Shown: positions 24,115-33,159 of the stretch, piece by piece
Position numbering within the stretch: the stretch's first letter is position 1
Layout of the letters: each line of letters begins with the position of its first letter
NCBI RefSeq assembly: GCF_043497005.1
Contig: NZ_JBIEKE010000002.1
Span: 682,001 to 746,000, forward strand
DNA: 64,000 nucleotides
Direction: 5' to 3'
From: Halobacillus_A sp043497005
Lineage (GTDB): Bacteria > Bacillota > Bacilli > Bacillales > Halobacillaceae
Translations under genes and position numbers: made by a program
Notes under the pieces: model-generated
What the model was told of the DNA's origin: nothing
Databases searched by the model: none
The model's input: only the letters and a program-made list of their open reading frames with translations

Positions 24115-25455
24115 TTACATAAAAGGAAAATTCATTCCTTTGCCTTTTTTCCCTTTTGTATTGCTCATCTGCTTCATCATTTTCTTCATATCTTCAAACT
24201 GTTTCAATAAACGGTTTACCTCTGAAACGGATCGCCCCGAACCTTTAGCGATTCGTCTCTTGCGGCTGGCATTCATGAGAGAAGGGTCTTGTCTTTCAGC
24301 TTTAGTCATCGACTGGATAATAGCTTCCACATGGACAATCTGCTTATCGTCAAATGAAGCGTTTTGAAGTCCCTTCATTTTATTGGCGCCGGGAATCATA
24401 TTGATTAATTCGTCTAATGGTCCCATGTTTTTAACTTGGGCCATTTGTTCAAGAAAATCTTCAAACGTGAAGGATGCGTTACGCATCTTCGACTCAAGAT
24501 CCTTAGCTTGCTTCTCATCGACTTGCGTTTGAGCTTTTTCAATCAGTGTCAGCATGTCACCCATGCCAAGAATTCGTGAAGCCATTCGCTCAGGATGGAA
24601 TGGTTCCAGCTGATCAAGCTTCTCGCCCATACCCGCAAATTTAATCGGTTTACCGGTAACAGCTTTTATAGAAAGAGCTGCACCGCCTCGCGTGTCACCG
24701 TCAAGCTTCGTTAAAAGCACCCCTGTAACATCAAGCTGTTCATCAAAGCTTTCCGCCACGTTTACAGCGTCTTGACCGGTCATAGCATCTACGACAAGAA
24801 AGACCTCATCAGGAACTACAGCTTCTTTGATGCGTTGAAGTTCTCCCATTAACTCCCCGTCTATATGCAGTCGACCTGCGGTATCAATGATGACATAGTC
24901 ATGGTGCTCTTCTTTTGCTTTTTCTACGGCGTGTTTGGCTATATCTACAGGGTCTGCCTCCGTACCTTGTGCGTGAACCGGTAAATCCAGCTGACGACCA
25001 AGCGTCTCCAGCTGTTGGATGGCTGCAGGACGATAGACGTCAGCAGCTGCCAAAAGTGGTTTACGGTTATAGTTTTTACGTAAAAGGTTGGCAAGCTTCC
25101 CTGTCGTAGTTGTCTTACCCGCACCTTGTAAACCTACCATCATAATAACCGTAGGAGGACGCTGAGCTACGGCAATTTTACTTTCATTCCCGCCCATAAG
25201 CTCTGTCAGTTCATCCTTTACAATTTTGATGACTTGCTGACCCGGGGTTAAACTTCCCATTACTTCTTCGCCAACGGCCCGCTCACGAATCCTTTTTACG
25301 AAATCTTTTACTACTTTAAAGTTTACGTCCGCTTCTAGAAGGGCTAGTCGAACCTCTCGACTCATTTCCTTAACATCTTGTTCGGAAACTTTCCCTTTTC
25401 CCTTGATCTTTTGGATCGATTGCTGTAAACGGTCGGATAAACCTTCAAATGCCAT
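24115..25455 (-). CDS. ffh: Signal recognition particle protein Ffh
   Basis: 446 residues. The SRP GTPase that binds signal sequences and 4.5S/scRNA and targets ribosomes to FtsY. The N domain is helical. G1 is GLQGAGKTTTTGKLA, followed by DTAGRLHID and TKLDGDTRGG. The methionine-rich M domain contains the RNA-binding SGRSVSEVN and ends in MMKQM. GGAGG before ATG 25455. It follows ylxM by 13 bases. Confidence 0.99.
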   Translation of the reverse strand: MAFEGLSDRLQQSIQKIKGKGKVSEQDVKEMSREVRLALLEADVNFKVVKDFVKRIRERAVGEEVMGSLTPGQQVIKIVKDELTELMGGNESKIAVAQRPPTVIMMVGLQGAGKTTTTGKLANLLRKNYNRKPLLAAADVYRPAAIQQLETLGRQLDLPVHAQGTEADPVDIAKHAVEKAKEEHHDYVIIDTAGRLHIDGELMGELQRIKEAVVPDEVFLVVDAMTGQDAVNVAESFDEQLDVTGVLLTKLDGDTRGGAALSIKAVTGKPIKFAGMGEKLDQLEPFHPERMASRILGMGDMLTLIEKAQTQVDEKQAKDLESKMRNASFTFEDFLEQMAQVKNMGPLDELINMIPGANKMKGLQNASFDDKQIVHVEAIIQSMTKAERQDPSLMNASRKRRIAKGSGRSVSEVNRLLKQFEDMKKMMKQMSNTKGKKGKGMNFPFM

Positions 25456-25468
25456 CGAAGGAACCCTC

Positions 25469-25789
25469 CTATTCTAATTCTTGTAATTGCTGAAGCCATT
25501 TCTCTATTTCTTTATTATTCTGGGCTTTTTTCTCCATCTGCTGAAAAATCTTCTGCCGCTTATCGAATTTTTCATATAAATGAAGTTTATTTTCATATTC
25601 TTCAAGCATAGCTTCTGTCCGTTTAATGTTATCATAAACTGCTTGCCGGGAAACATTAAAATTCTCCGAGATCTCTCCTAAAGAATAATCTTCTAAATAA
25701 TACAGCTCCATGTAATTTCGCTGTTTAGGAGTGAGTAACGATTGATAAAAATCAAACAAATAATTGATGCGGGTTGTTTTTTCTAGCAC
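25469..25789 (-). CDS. ylxM: YlxM, putative SRP-associated helix-turn-helix protein
   Basis: 106 residues, sigma-70 region-4-like helix-turn-helix (SLGEISENFNVSRQAVYDNIKR, about 38-60) followed by a coiled tail. In Bacilli and streptococci YlxM is encoded before ffh and is implicated in SRP function. The start is GTG at 25789 after AAGGAG. It has its own promoter, which separates it from ftsY. Confidence 0.95.
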   Translation of the reverse strand: MLEKTTRINYLFDFYQSLLTPKQRNYMELYYLEDYSLGEISENFNVSRQAVYDNIKRTEAMLEEYENKLHLYEKFDKRQKIFQQMEKKAQNNKEIEKWLQQLQELE

Positions 25790-25831
25790 GCTTCATTCAC
25801 TCCTTGTTAAGTGAAATACCTTTACATTCAA

Positions 25832-25861
25832 ATACTAACTGAGGTTGTCTACTAGTGTCAA
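25832..25861 (-). promoter_or_regulatory. Sigma-A promoter for ylxM-ffh
   Basis: Minus strand TTGACA (25856-25861, perfect), 18-base spacer, TAGTAT (25832-25837). The -35 lies only three bases beyond the ftsY stop. Confidence 0.65.
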
Positions 25862-25864
25862 GGT

Positions 25865-27151
25865 TTAAAGCTCTTCTTGCTCTGTTTCTTGTTCTTCAAT
25901 CATGTCCGCAAACAGTCCATAAACAAAGGCATTGGCATCAAATGTTTCTAAATCTGTTACTTTCTCCCCTAAACCTACCAGCTTAACAGGAATTTGCAAT
26001 TCATTACGTATAGCAAGCACGATTCCGCCTTTGGCCGTCCCGTCCAGTTTTGTCAGTACAATACCAGAGACATCTGTAGCTTCAGAGAAGGTTTTAGCCT
26101 GGCTCATGGCATTTTGGCCTGTAGTGGCATCAAGGACTAAAAGAACTTCATGAGGGGCGCCAGGAACCTCTCTTTCAATTACTCGTTTAACTTTGGATAA
26201 TTCATTCATAAGATTCACTTTATTCTGCAGTCTGCCCGCTGTATCACAAATAAGCACATCGCTTTCTTTTGATTTAGCGGACTGAATCCCATCGTAAATC
26301 ACAGCAGCCGGGTCACTACCTTCGCTGTGCTTAATGACGTTGACCCCAGCTCGTTTCCCCCACTCGTCAAGCTGATCAATAGCACCTGCCCGGAAAGTAT
26401 CTCCAGCTGCAAGCGTTACTTTTTTTCCATCAGATTTTAGTTGGTGTGCTAACTTACCAATCGTTGTCGTTTTCCCTACACCATTTACCCCTACAAATAG
26501 ATAAATGGTTAAGCCATCCGGGTTTAAACTGAGTTCTTCAGTGGTTCCTTCCGTCTCTTCTCCATAGTATAGCTCTACTAACTTCTCAGAAATGACTTCT
26601 TTAACCTGGGACGTATCTTTTATATTTCTACGTTTCACTTCCATTTCAAGTTCTTCAATCATTTCCATCACCGCATTGACACCCACGTCTGCAGAGATCA
26701 GCACTTCCTCAAGCTCCTCAAAAAATTCCTCATCCACCGTACGATATCTTGCAACTAAATCATTTATTTTCGTAGTAAATGAATTTCGAGTTTTTGCTAA
26801 GCCTTTTTTAAATTTTGAAGCAATCGATTCTTCCTGAAAAGTATCTTTATCATTTTCCCCCGGCGCATCATAGGAATTATCATAAGCTTCATCAAAAGGG
26901 TCTCCAGCTTGCTCGTCCACGCTTTCTCGAGCAGGTTCCTCAATGGTACTTTCATGGTGTTCGACTTCCTGCACTTCTTCTGGTTCATTTACAGCTTCTG
27001 TTTCTCCTTCAAGCTGTGCAGAATCTTGTAATTCAGCCTCTTCCTCTAACTGTTTATCTTCACTAGAACTTTCAAAGTCACCTTCATGTTTTTCTTCTTC
27101 TTTTTCAGGTTCAATAATAAATTTTTCTTTAAGCTTCTTAAAAAAACTCAT
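25865..27151 (-). CDS. ftsY: Signal recognition particle receptor FtsY
   Basis: 428 residues. SRP receptor GTPase at the membrane. An unusually acidic N-terminal A region (about 15-110, rich in Glu/Asp) precedes the NG domain. G1 is GVNGVGKTTTIGKLA, then DTAGRLQNK and TKLDGTAKGG. B. subtilis FtsY is about 100 residues shorter, so the acidic extension is the main difference. That may reflect a halotolerant proteome (inference). It is 13 bases after smc. Confidence 0.98.
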   Translation of the reverse strand: MSFFKKLKEKFIIEPEKEEEKHEGDFESSSEDKQLEEEAELQDSAQLEGETEAVNEPEEVQEVEHHESTIEEPARESVDEQAGDPFDEAYDNSYDAPGENDKDTFQEESIASKFKKGLAKTRNSFTTKINDLVARYRTVDEEFFEELEEVLISADVGVNAVMEMIEELEMEVKRRNIKDTSQVKEVISEKLVELYYGEETEGTTEELSLNPDGLTIYLFVGVNGVGKTTTIGKLAHQLKSDGKKVTLAAGDTFRAGAIDQLDEWGKRAGVNVIKHSEGSDPAAVIYDGIQSAKSKESDVLICDTAGRLQNKVNLMNELSKVKRVIEREVPGAPHEVLLVLDATTGQNAMSQAKTFSEATDVSGIVLTKLDGTAKGGIVLAIRNELQIPVKLVGLGEKVTDLETFDANAFVYGLFADMIEEQETEQEEL

Positions 27152-27164
27152 CGACTCATCCTTT

Positions 27165-30100
27165 CTAAGCTTCCATTAATTCTTTTGTCTCCTCTAAACG
27201 CACGGATACCAGTTTAGACACACCAGACTCTTGCATCGTGACACCATAGAGTACATCTGATTCTTCCATTGTACCTTTACGGTGCGTAATGACAATAAAT
27301 TGCGTCTGCTGGCTGAATTCCTTTAAGAACTTTGCGAAACGGTTGACGTTTGCTTCGTCCAAAGCAGCCTCGACTTCATCAAGTACACAAAACGGCACAG
27401 GGCGCACTCTTAAAATTGAAAATAACAAAGCGATAGCTGTTAAAGCACGTTCTCCGCCTGAAAGCAAGCTTAAGTTTTGAAGCTTCTTGCCTGGTGGTTG
27501 AGCGACTATATCAACCCCTGTCTCCAGCAGATCGTCAGGATTCGTAAGCTTTAAGTCCGCTTGACCGCCACCGAATAGGTCTTTAAAGACTTCACCAAAT
27601 TCTTCTTTAATTTTAGTAAATGTATCCTCAAAGCGACGTTTCATCTCATGATCCATTTCGCTAATGATGGAATGGAGAGTATCCTTCGCTTCTTGAAGGT
27701 CAGATTGTTGACCAGATAAGAAATCATAACGTTCTACTATGCGGTCATATTCGTCTATTGCTCCGAGATTAACCGTACCTAATTCATCAATTGCTTTCTT
27801 GATCAGTTTGACTTGAGTGGAAGCTTGTTCAATATCATCAACACGTGGAAATTCACCCTGAGCTTTCTCAAAAGTCGTCACGTATTCATTCTGTAAGTAC
27901 TCAAGCATGTTCTCTAATTCAACATCAAGACGATTGGCTTTGACCTCTTTTTGCTGAATGTCCTGAACAAAATTTTGATGAACCCGCTGTTTTTCTTTTA
28001 ACTCTTTTTCCTCTTCTTGAACAGAATGAGAAAGATTGTTTCTTTCTTGTCGACGCTCTTGAATCAGCTGGGACGTATCTTCTTTTCTTCGCTTCGTTAT
28101 GCTCATTTTTTCTTCTAATTCTTCTTCGGTTTCATTTGATTCTGAGACTTCTATAAGCTGGTGATAGGATTGACGATTCTGCTTTACAAGACTTTGAAGT
28201 TTGAGCAGTTCATTTTCCAGACGATCGGTCTTTTCTTGTTGGTTGGTCACGTTTGAATCATGCTCTACACGTTTCATTTTCAGTTCCTGATGACGTTCGC
28301 GAAGCTTATCTTCGTCTTCTTTTTGTCGTTCTTTAGTCTTCGTTAAGTGATCAATTTTCTTCTGAATATCTTCTAGCTTTCCATTCAAGTCATTTAACTC
28401 TTCATCTAGTGCTAATAGTCGTTCGTCTACTTGTTTCTTATCATCTATATATTGAGACTGATCCTGATCATAAATGGCTAATTGATCATTTAAGTGCTGT
28501 ACCTTAATATTCAATTCTCTCTTATAGGATTGACTTTCAAACTCTTCATCTTTTACTTTATTCAACTGAGTTTGAAGATCCTCCATTTGTTGATGATGGT
28601 TCTGTACGCTATGCTTTAAGGCCTGGACTTTTTGTTCGACGCCTTTAGCTTTTTCATCAAACGAGGCAATCTTCTCTACTAATTCTTGTAATTCTTTTTC
28701 GCGAGTGAACAATGATTGATTTGATTTCTTTTGAGCCCCTCCAGACATTGAGCCGCCAGGATTTACAACATCACCGTCTAATGTAACGATTCTAAATTTA
28801 CGATTCAGCACGTTTGCAATGACATTGGCATCTTCTAAAGACTCTGCGATTACAATGTGTCCTAAGAGATGCTTAATAGCTGGTGAGTAATGATCTTTGT
28901 ACTGAATTAAATCGGCTGCTACCCCAATATATCCTTTTTGAGAAGACAGCTTAGAAGCAGCATGGGACGGCACAGTCCTCGGTTGAATAGTTGATAAAGG
29001 TAAAAATGTCGCCCGACCTTTATTATTCTGCTTCAGCCATTGAATGGCATGACGGCCAGATTGTTCATCTTTTACAATGACATGCTGAGCTTGGGCACCT
29101 AGAGAAGTTTCAATAGCTGTAATAAGATGAGAAGGGATATCTATTACTTCTAAAACCGCCCCTTCAATACCTCCTATCTGAGCACTCTCTCTCGACTTCA
29201 GAATTTCTCTTACTCCTTGAAAATAGCCAGAAAAATCTTCTTTTAATTCTTCGAGCATTTCTTTCTTAGAGCGAAGTTTCTCTAAGTACTGATAACCTTG
29301 ATATAATTTTTGCTGCCATTCTTGGTAAGAGTTCTCATCTTGATTTGATTGTTGTTGTAGATCTTTTAGAGTGGCTTCTATTTCCTTACGCTGGCTGATT
29401 TGCTGCTCCAGCTGCTCATTTATTTCACTAAGGGCTGAGTGCAGTTGATGCCGCTCTTCATCCAGCTCTTTAAATTTGCCTTGCTGTATCCCTTTTTTAC
29501 TATCGATTTGTTCGACCTGACGTTCCAACGATTGTTTTTCGTTACGTTTTGCTGCCTGTGCATTTAATAAGTCGATATAATCACTTTTATAATCTTCAAT
29601 TTGAGCTTCAGTATCTTCCGCTCCTTGATGAAGAGCTTCTGTCGTTTGCTTAATCTGTTTCTTTGTTTCCAGTTTTTCTTGTTTAAATGTGTCTAGTTTC
29701 ATTTTCTCTTGATACACCGATTTTTCTAATGATAGAACTTCTGCAGAAAGCTCTTCATATTCTTCCTCTAACTTAGCTTTATTTTCAGAGAAATGTTTAT
29801 GACGTTCTTTCATGAGTTCTTTTTTACCCTCTATATTTTCAAATTCTCTAGTCAGTGATAGAAGCGTTTCTTGAAGGTCTTCTAAAGATTCATCTAAAGC
29901 TAAGATGTGATCCCGCTTCTCCTCAATAGAAGCATCATTTTTTTGTAAAGCTTCTTTTAATTCCGCTTCTTCTTTTTTAACTGATTCTAGGCTCTTTAGT
30001 ATTTCTTCCCACTTTTGATGGGCATCTTCAATTTGAGTAATGAGCAAAGAAACTTCAATGTTTTTAAGTTCATCTTTTTTATCAAGATAATCTTTCGCAA

Positions 30101-30731
30101 TGGACGCTTGTTCCTTTAATGGCTCTAATTGTGTATCCAGTTCATGGATAATATCTTCTACTCGATTTAAATTCTCCTGGGTCTCGAACAACTTATGTTC
30201 TGCCTTCTTCTTCCGCTGCTTATATTTAAGTACACCGGCTGCCTCTTCAAAAATCGAACGGCGTTCTTCTGCTTTTGAACTAAGAATCTCCTCTACTTTT
30301 CCTTGACTAATTATAGAAAAGGCTTCCCTTCCCAGTCCAGAATCCATAAACAAGTCGACAATATCTTTTAACCGGCAAGATTGATTATTAATATAAAATT
30401 CACTTTCTCCTGAACGATATACTCTTCTAGTTACGCTGACTTCTTCATAATCTAGCGGTAGAGTCTGCTGCTCGTTATTTAACGTAAGCGTAACTTCTGC
30501 CATATTTAATGCTTTTCTCGTCTCACTGCCGGCAAAAATGATGTCTTCCATCTTTGCCCCCCGGAGCGAGCGAGCGGACTGTTCCCCTAAAACCCATCTG
30601 ATGGCATCAGTAATATTACTTTTCCCACTGCCATTAGGGCCTACTACTGAGGTCACTCCTGAAACAAATTCTACTGAAATGCGTTCAGCAAATGACTTAA
30701 ATCCTACGGTATCTAATCGTTTGAGGAACAT
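27165..30731 (-). CDS. smc: Chromosome condensation and segregation SMC ATPase
   Basis: 1188 residues, complete. Walker A GPNGSGKSN is at 31-39, two long coiled coils flank the hinge (about 500-690), and the C-terminal head carries LLSGGERALTAIALLF and the Walker B VLDEVEAALDEANV. With ScpAB it folds and segregates the chromosome. I chose ATG 30731 because AGGAGG lies six bases upstream; ATG 30737 directly abuts that site. In B. subtilis rnc precedes it; here a foreign segment intervenes. Confidence 0.98.
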   Translation of the reverse strand: MFLKRLDTVGFKSFAERISVEFVSGVTSVVGPNGSGKSNITDAIRWVLGEQSARSLRGAKMEDIIFAGSETRKALNMAEVTLTLNNEQQTLPLDYEEVSVTRRVYRSGESEFYINNQSCRLKDIVDLFMDSGLGREAFSIISQGKVEEILSSKAEERRSIFEEAAGVLKYKQRKKKAEHKLFETQENLNRVEDIIHELDTQLEPLKEQASIAKDYLDKKDELKNIEVSLLITQIEDAHQKWEEILKSLESVKKEEAELKEALQKNDASIEEKRDHILALDESLEDLQETLLSLTREFENIEGKKELMKERHKHFSENKAKLEEEYEELSAEVLSLEKSVYQEKMKLDTFKQEKLETKKQIKQTTEALHQGAEDTEAQIEDYKSDYIDLLNAQAAKRNEKQSLERQVEQIDSKKGIQQGKFKELDEERHQLHSALSEINEQLEQQISQRKEIEATLKDLQQQSNQDENSYQEWQQKLYQGYQYLEKLRSKKEMLEELKEDFSGYFQGVREILKSRESAQIGGIEGAVLEVIDIPSHLITAIETSLGAQAQHVIVKDEQSGRHAIQWLKQNNKGRATFLPLSTIQPRTVPSHAASKLSSQKGYIGVAADLIQYKDHYSPAIKHLLGHIVIAESLEDANVIANVLNRKFRIVTLDGDVVNPGGSMSGGAQKKSNQSLFTREKELQELVEKIASFDEKAKGVEQKVQALKHSVQNHHQQMEDLQTQLNKVKDEEFESQSYKRELNIKVQHLNDQLAIYDQDQSQYIDDKKQVDERLLALDEELNDLNGKLEDIQKKIDHLTKTKERQKEDEDKLRERHQELKMKRVEHDSNVTNQQEKTDRLENELLKLQSLVKQNRQSYHQLIEVSESNETEEELEEKMSITKRRKEDTSQLIQERRQERNNLSHSVQEEEKELKEKQRVHQNFVQDIQQKEVKANRLDVELENMLEYLQNEYVTTFEKAQGEFPRVDDIEQASTQVKLIKKAIDELGTVNLGAIDEYDRIVERYDFLSGQQSDLQEAKDTLHSIISEMDHEMKRRFEDTFTKIKEEFGEVFKDLFGGGQADLKLTNPDDLLETGVDIVAQPPGKKLQNLSLLSGGERALTAIALLFSILRVRPVPFCVLDEVEAALDEANVNRFAKFLKEFSQQTQFIVITHRKGTMEESDVLYGVTMQESGVSKLVSVRLEETKELMEA

Positions 30732-30903
30732 ACTCATCCTCCTGTGTTTCTCTTTTTTAACTTGTCTATTTTATCATAACCTTAAGGGTTTAGGTAAGTA
30801 GAGATAGATTTAGAAAGGATAAATCTTTTAAAAGGGGTTTTATTATCAAAGAAAATATCTTATGATATGTAATAACAATAGAGAATAGCTGAGGAGGAAA
30901 ATT

Positions 30904-31125
30904 GTGAGTCTTCAAGAACCTACGAGAGACAACTTAAATTATATTATCGATGATATGGCAGATCGCCTGCAGGTCGTAAACCGTTCGATCATGGATCCGG
31001 AGGATTACGATTTAGATAAATATAGTGAAATCAAATCCCTGCACGACATTATTCAAGCAAAGGGTCAACTAAGTGTTTCTGAGATCCAAGCTTTTGTACA
31101 AGAATTAGGTAACTATCGTAAATAA
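30904..31125 (+). CDS. UPF0435 (DUF1128) family protein
   Basis: 73 residues from GTG 30904 with GAGGAGG upstream. The text YIIDDMADRLQVVNRSIMDPEDYD and the ending VQELGNYRK match the UPF0435/DUF1128 family (YfkK of B. subtilis), which has no known function. It is a small, acidic, helical cytoplasmic protein. It is divergent from smc and lies between rnc and smc, a place where B. subtilis has no gene. The palindrome at 31137 follows 11 bases after its stop and probably ends its transcript. Confidence 0.88.
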   Translation: MSLQEPTRDNLNYIIDDMADRLQVVNRSIMDPEDYDLDKYSEIKSLHDIIQAKGQLSVSEIQAFVQELGNYRK

Positions 31126-31136
31126 TACAAAAAAGC

Positions 31137-31182
31137 ACAAATCATCCGAACGATTCTATTAGAATCAGTTCGGATGATTTGT
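31137..31182. repeat. Palindrome copy 2, with compensatory changes
   Basis: ACAAATCATCCGAAC (31137-31151) pairs with GTTCGGATGATTTGT (31168-31182), with an inner GATTCT/AGAATC stem. Compared with the other copies (AATAATCC / GGATTATT), one A:T pair is replaced by C:G on both arms. It can act as terminator for the UPF0435 gene. Confidence 0.8.
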
Positions 31183-31223
31183 ATTAAGAAAAGATTTTTA
31201 CCATCGCTCCGTCAAACCACACC

Positions 31224-31267
31224 GGGCACCAGGCACCTATTTTACAGCCTTGCGGTACCTGATACCC
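31224..31267. repeat. REP-like hairpin with GGTGCC motif
   Basis: GGGCACCAGGCACC (31224-31237) and GGTACCTGATACCC (31254-31267) are imperfect inverted repeats. On the minus strand all three differences become G-U pairs, giving a continuous 14-bp stem; on the plus strand they are mismatches. Strand-biased hairpins with GGTGCCTGG cores are typical of REP sequences moved by RAYT-type transposases in Bacilli (established type; assignment here is inferred). Confidence 0.6.
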
Positions 31268-31306
31268 TTATGAGAAAGATGTTTCGTTCCATTTCCCTTT
31301 TATCAT

Positions 31307-31352
31307 AAAAAATGCTTGGAGAGAAAACCGAAATTTCTTTCCAAGCATTTTT
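31307..31352 (-). terminator. rnc terminator
   Basis: AAAAATGCTTGGA and TCCAAGCATTTTT are perfect arms around a 19-base loop, just after the rnc stop. The minus strand ends in TTTTTTATG. Confidence 0.85.
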
Positions 31353-31359
31353 GTATTTA

Positions 31360-32049
31360 TTAAAGCGCACCTTGATTAATAAGTGCCTGTTGAGCTGCTT
31401 TCTGTTCAGCCTCTTTCTTTGTTCTTCCTACACCTATACCAACCGTTTCATTCTGGACACTTACGTGAGCAATAAATTCCCTGCTGTGAGCAGGGCCTCT
31501 TTCTTCCACAATTTCATATTCAATGCGACTATTCCGATCTCGTTGAATGTGTTCCTGCAGCTGACTCTTGAAATCCATCGCATGAGAAAAAGCACCACTT
31601 TTAATCTTAGGATATACATAATTGCTTAAAAACTCTACCACTTGATCAAAGCCCTGATCAAGATAGATCGCACCAATAAAAGCTTCAAAAACATCTGCTA
31701 GTAAAGCAGGGCGGTTTCGGCCACCTGTCATTTCTTCGCCTTTACCTAAGAGAATCAATTCCTGAAAGTTAAGGTCATTGGCAAAATTTACGAGCGAGAC
31801 TTCACACACAATCGACGCACGAAGCTTCGTAAGTTCTCCTTCTGCCATTTCAGGAAATTCACGATACAAGTATTGAGAGACACCTAATTCAAGTACAGCA
31901 TCTCCTAAAAACTCAAGCCGCTCATTATCCTCGCGATCTGTCTTGCGATGCTCATTCACATAGGATGAATGGGTAAATGCTTGTTCCAGTAACGAAACGT
32001 CTGAAAAACGTATATTGACTTTTTCTTGGAAACTGGAAAAATCCTCCAT
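31360..32049 (-). CDS. rnc: Ribonuclease III
   Basis: 229 residues. Processes 30S rRNA precursor, scRNA and structured mRNAs. The catalytic signature is NERLEFLGDAVLELG with downstream EAFIGAIYLDQG. The double-stranded RNA-binding domain occupies about 155-225 (DFKSQLQEHIQ, then KKEAEQKAAQQAL). It follows acpP as in B. subtilis. Confidence 0.98.
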   Translation of the reverse strand: MEDFSSFQEKVNIRFSDVSLLEQAFTHSSYVNEHRKTDREDNERLEFLGDAVLELGVSQYLYREFPEMAEGELTKLRASIVCEVSLVNFANDLNFQELILLGKGEEMTGGRNRPALLADVFEAFIGAIYLDQGFDQVVEFLSNYVYPKIKSGAFSHAMDFKSQLQEHIQRDRNSRIEYEIVEERGPAHSREFIAHVSVQNETVGIGVGRTKKEAEQKAAQQALINQGAL

Positions 32050-32093
32050 AATTCACCTTGTCCTTTTCTTATAATTGTTCTATATAGGAAAGG

Positions 32094-32113
32094 CTGCCTG
32101 CAGAAGCAGACAG
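32094..32113 (-). terminator. Weak hairpin after acpP
   Basis: CTGCCTGC and GCAGACAG form an eight-base stem with one G-T pair and a four-base loop. On the minus strand CCTTTCC follows, so termination would be partial at best. Confidence 0.35.
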
Positions 32114-32124
32114 CGATCCTGGGT

Positions 32125-32358
32125 TTACGACTGACTGTTTATGTAGTTAACAGCGTCGCCAACTGTATTGATTTTCTCAGCTTCTTCATCAGAAATTTCC
32201 ATATCGAACTCGTCTTCAAGCTCCATTACTAATTCTACAACGTCAAGAGAATCAGCTTCTAGATCTTCTTTGAAGGAAGCTTCCATTGTTACTTTTGATT
32301 CGTCTGCATCAAGACGATCGACAATGATCTGTTTTACTCTTTCGAATGTATCTGCCAT
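32125..32358 (-). CDS. acpP: Acyl carrier protein
   Basis: 77 residues. Carries growing acyl chains on 4'-phosphopantetheine attached to Ser37 in EADSLDVVEL. Strongly acidic, normal length. ATG 32358 lies at good distance from GGGAGGTG; the seven-residue longer reading overlaps that site. Follows fabG in the fapR operon. Confidence 0.98.
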   Translation of the reverse strand: MADTFERVKQIIVDRLDADESKVTMEASFKEDLEADSLDVVELVMELEDEFDMEISDEEAEKINTVGDAVNYINSQS

Positions 32359-32418
32359 AGGAACTTCACCTCCCTTCAATCATTATAGTAAATTTCAAAA
32401 AGGAAAACCAGACTAATT

Positions 32419-33159
32419 TTACATCACCATTCCGCCATCAACATGAATCGTTTGCCCAGTAATATAGCCAGCATCTTCAGTAGCTAAAAAGCGCACTACA
32501 TTTGCAATGTCTGCTCCACTCCCAAGACGTCCAAGTGGTATCATAGCTAACATTTGTTCACGCTGTTCCTCTGTAAGCTCATCAGTCATATCTGTGGTGA
32601 TATATCCCGGAGCCACTGCATTTACCGTAATATTACGAGAAGCCAGCTCTTTTGCATTCGATTTGGTCATGCCTATCACTCCAGCTTTGGCTGCAACATA
32701 GTTAGCTTGACCTGGATTTCCTGAAACGCCGACAATCGATGAAATATTAATAATTCGACCATATTTCTGCTTCATCATTTGACGTGTAACGCCTTTCGTA
32801 CAAACAAACACACCTTTTAAGTTCGTATCGATGACGTCATCGAACTCTTCTTCTTTCATTCTCATTAACAAATTATCTCTCGTAATTCCTGCATTATTTA
32901 CTAAAATATCAAGCTTTCCAAATTGGTCTACCACCTCTTTGACCATGCTTTTAACATCTTCTGAGCTGGAAACATTCGCTTGAACTTTAAAAGCTTCTCC
33001 GCCGTTCTCCTTAATTTCTTGAACGACTGCTTCAGCTTTTTCTTCACTGCCTGCATAATTGACAGCTACCTTAGCGCCTTTAGAGGCTAACTCAATCGCA
33101 ATTGCACGTCCTATCCCACGGGATGCTCCTGTAACAAGGGCAACTTGTTCATTTAACAT
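32419..33159 (-). CDS. fabG: 3-oxoacyl-[ACP] reductase FabG
   Basis: 246 residues. NADPH-dependent reduction of 3-ketoacyl-ACP in fatty acid elongation. SDR motifs: VTGASRGIGRAIA, NNAG, the Ser-Tyr-Lys triad (NISSIV, then YVAAKAG). The start overlaps the fabD stop by one base. Confidence 0.98.
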   Translation of the reverse strand: MLNEQVALVTGASRGIGRAIAIELASKGAKVAVNYAGSEEKAEAVVQEIKENGGEAFKVQANVSSSEDVKSMVKEVVDQFGKLDILVNNAGITRDNLLMRMKEEEFDDVIDTNLKGVFVCTKGVTRQMMKQKYGRIINISSIVGVSGNPGQANYVAAKAGVIGMTKSNAKELASRNITVNAVAPGYITTDMTDELTEEQREQMLAMIPLGRLGSGADIANVVRFLATEDAGYITGQTIHVDGGMVM

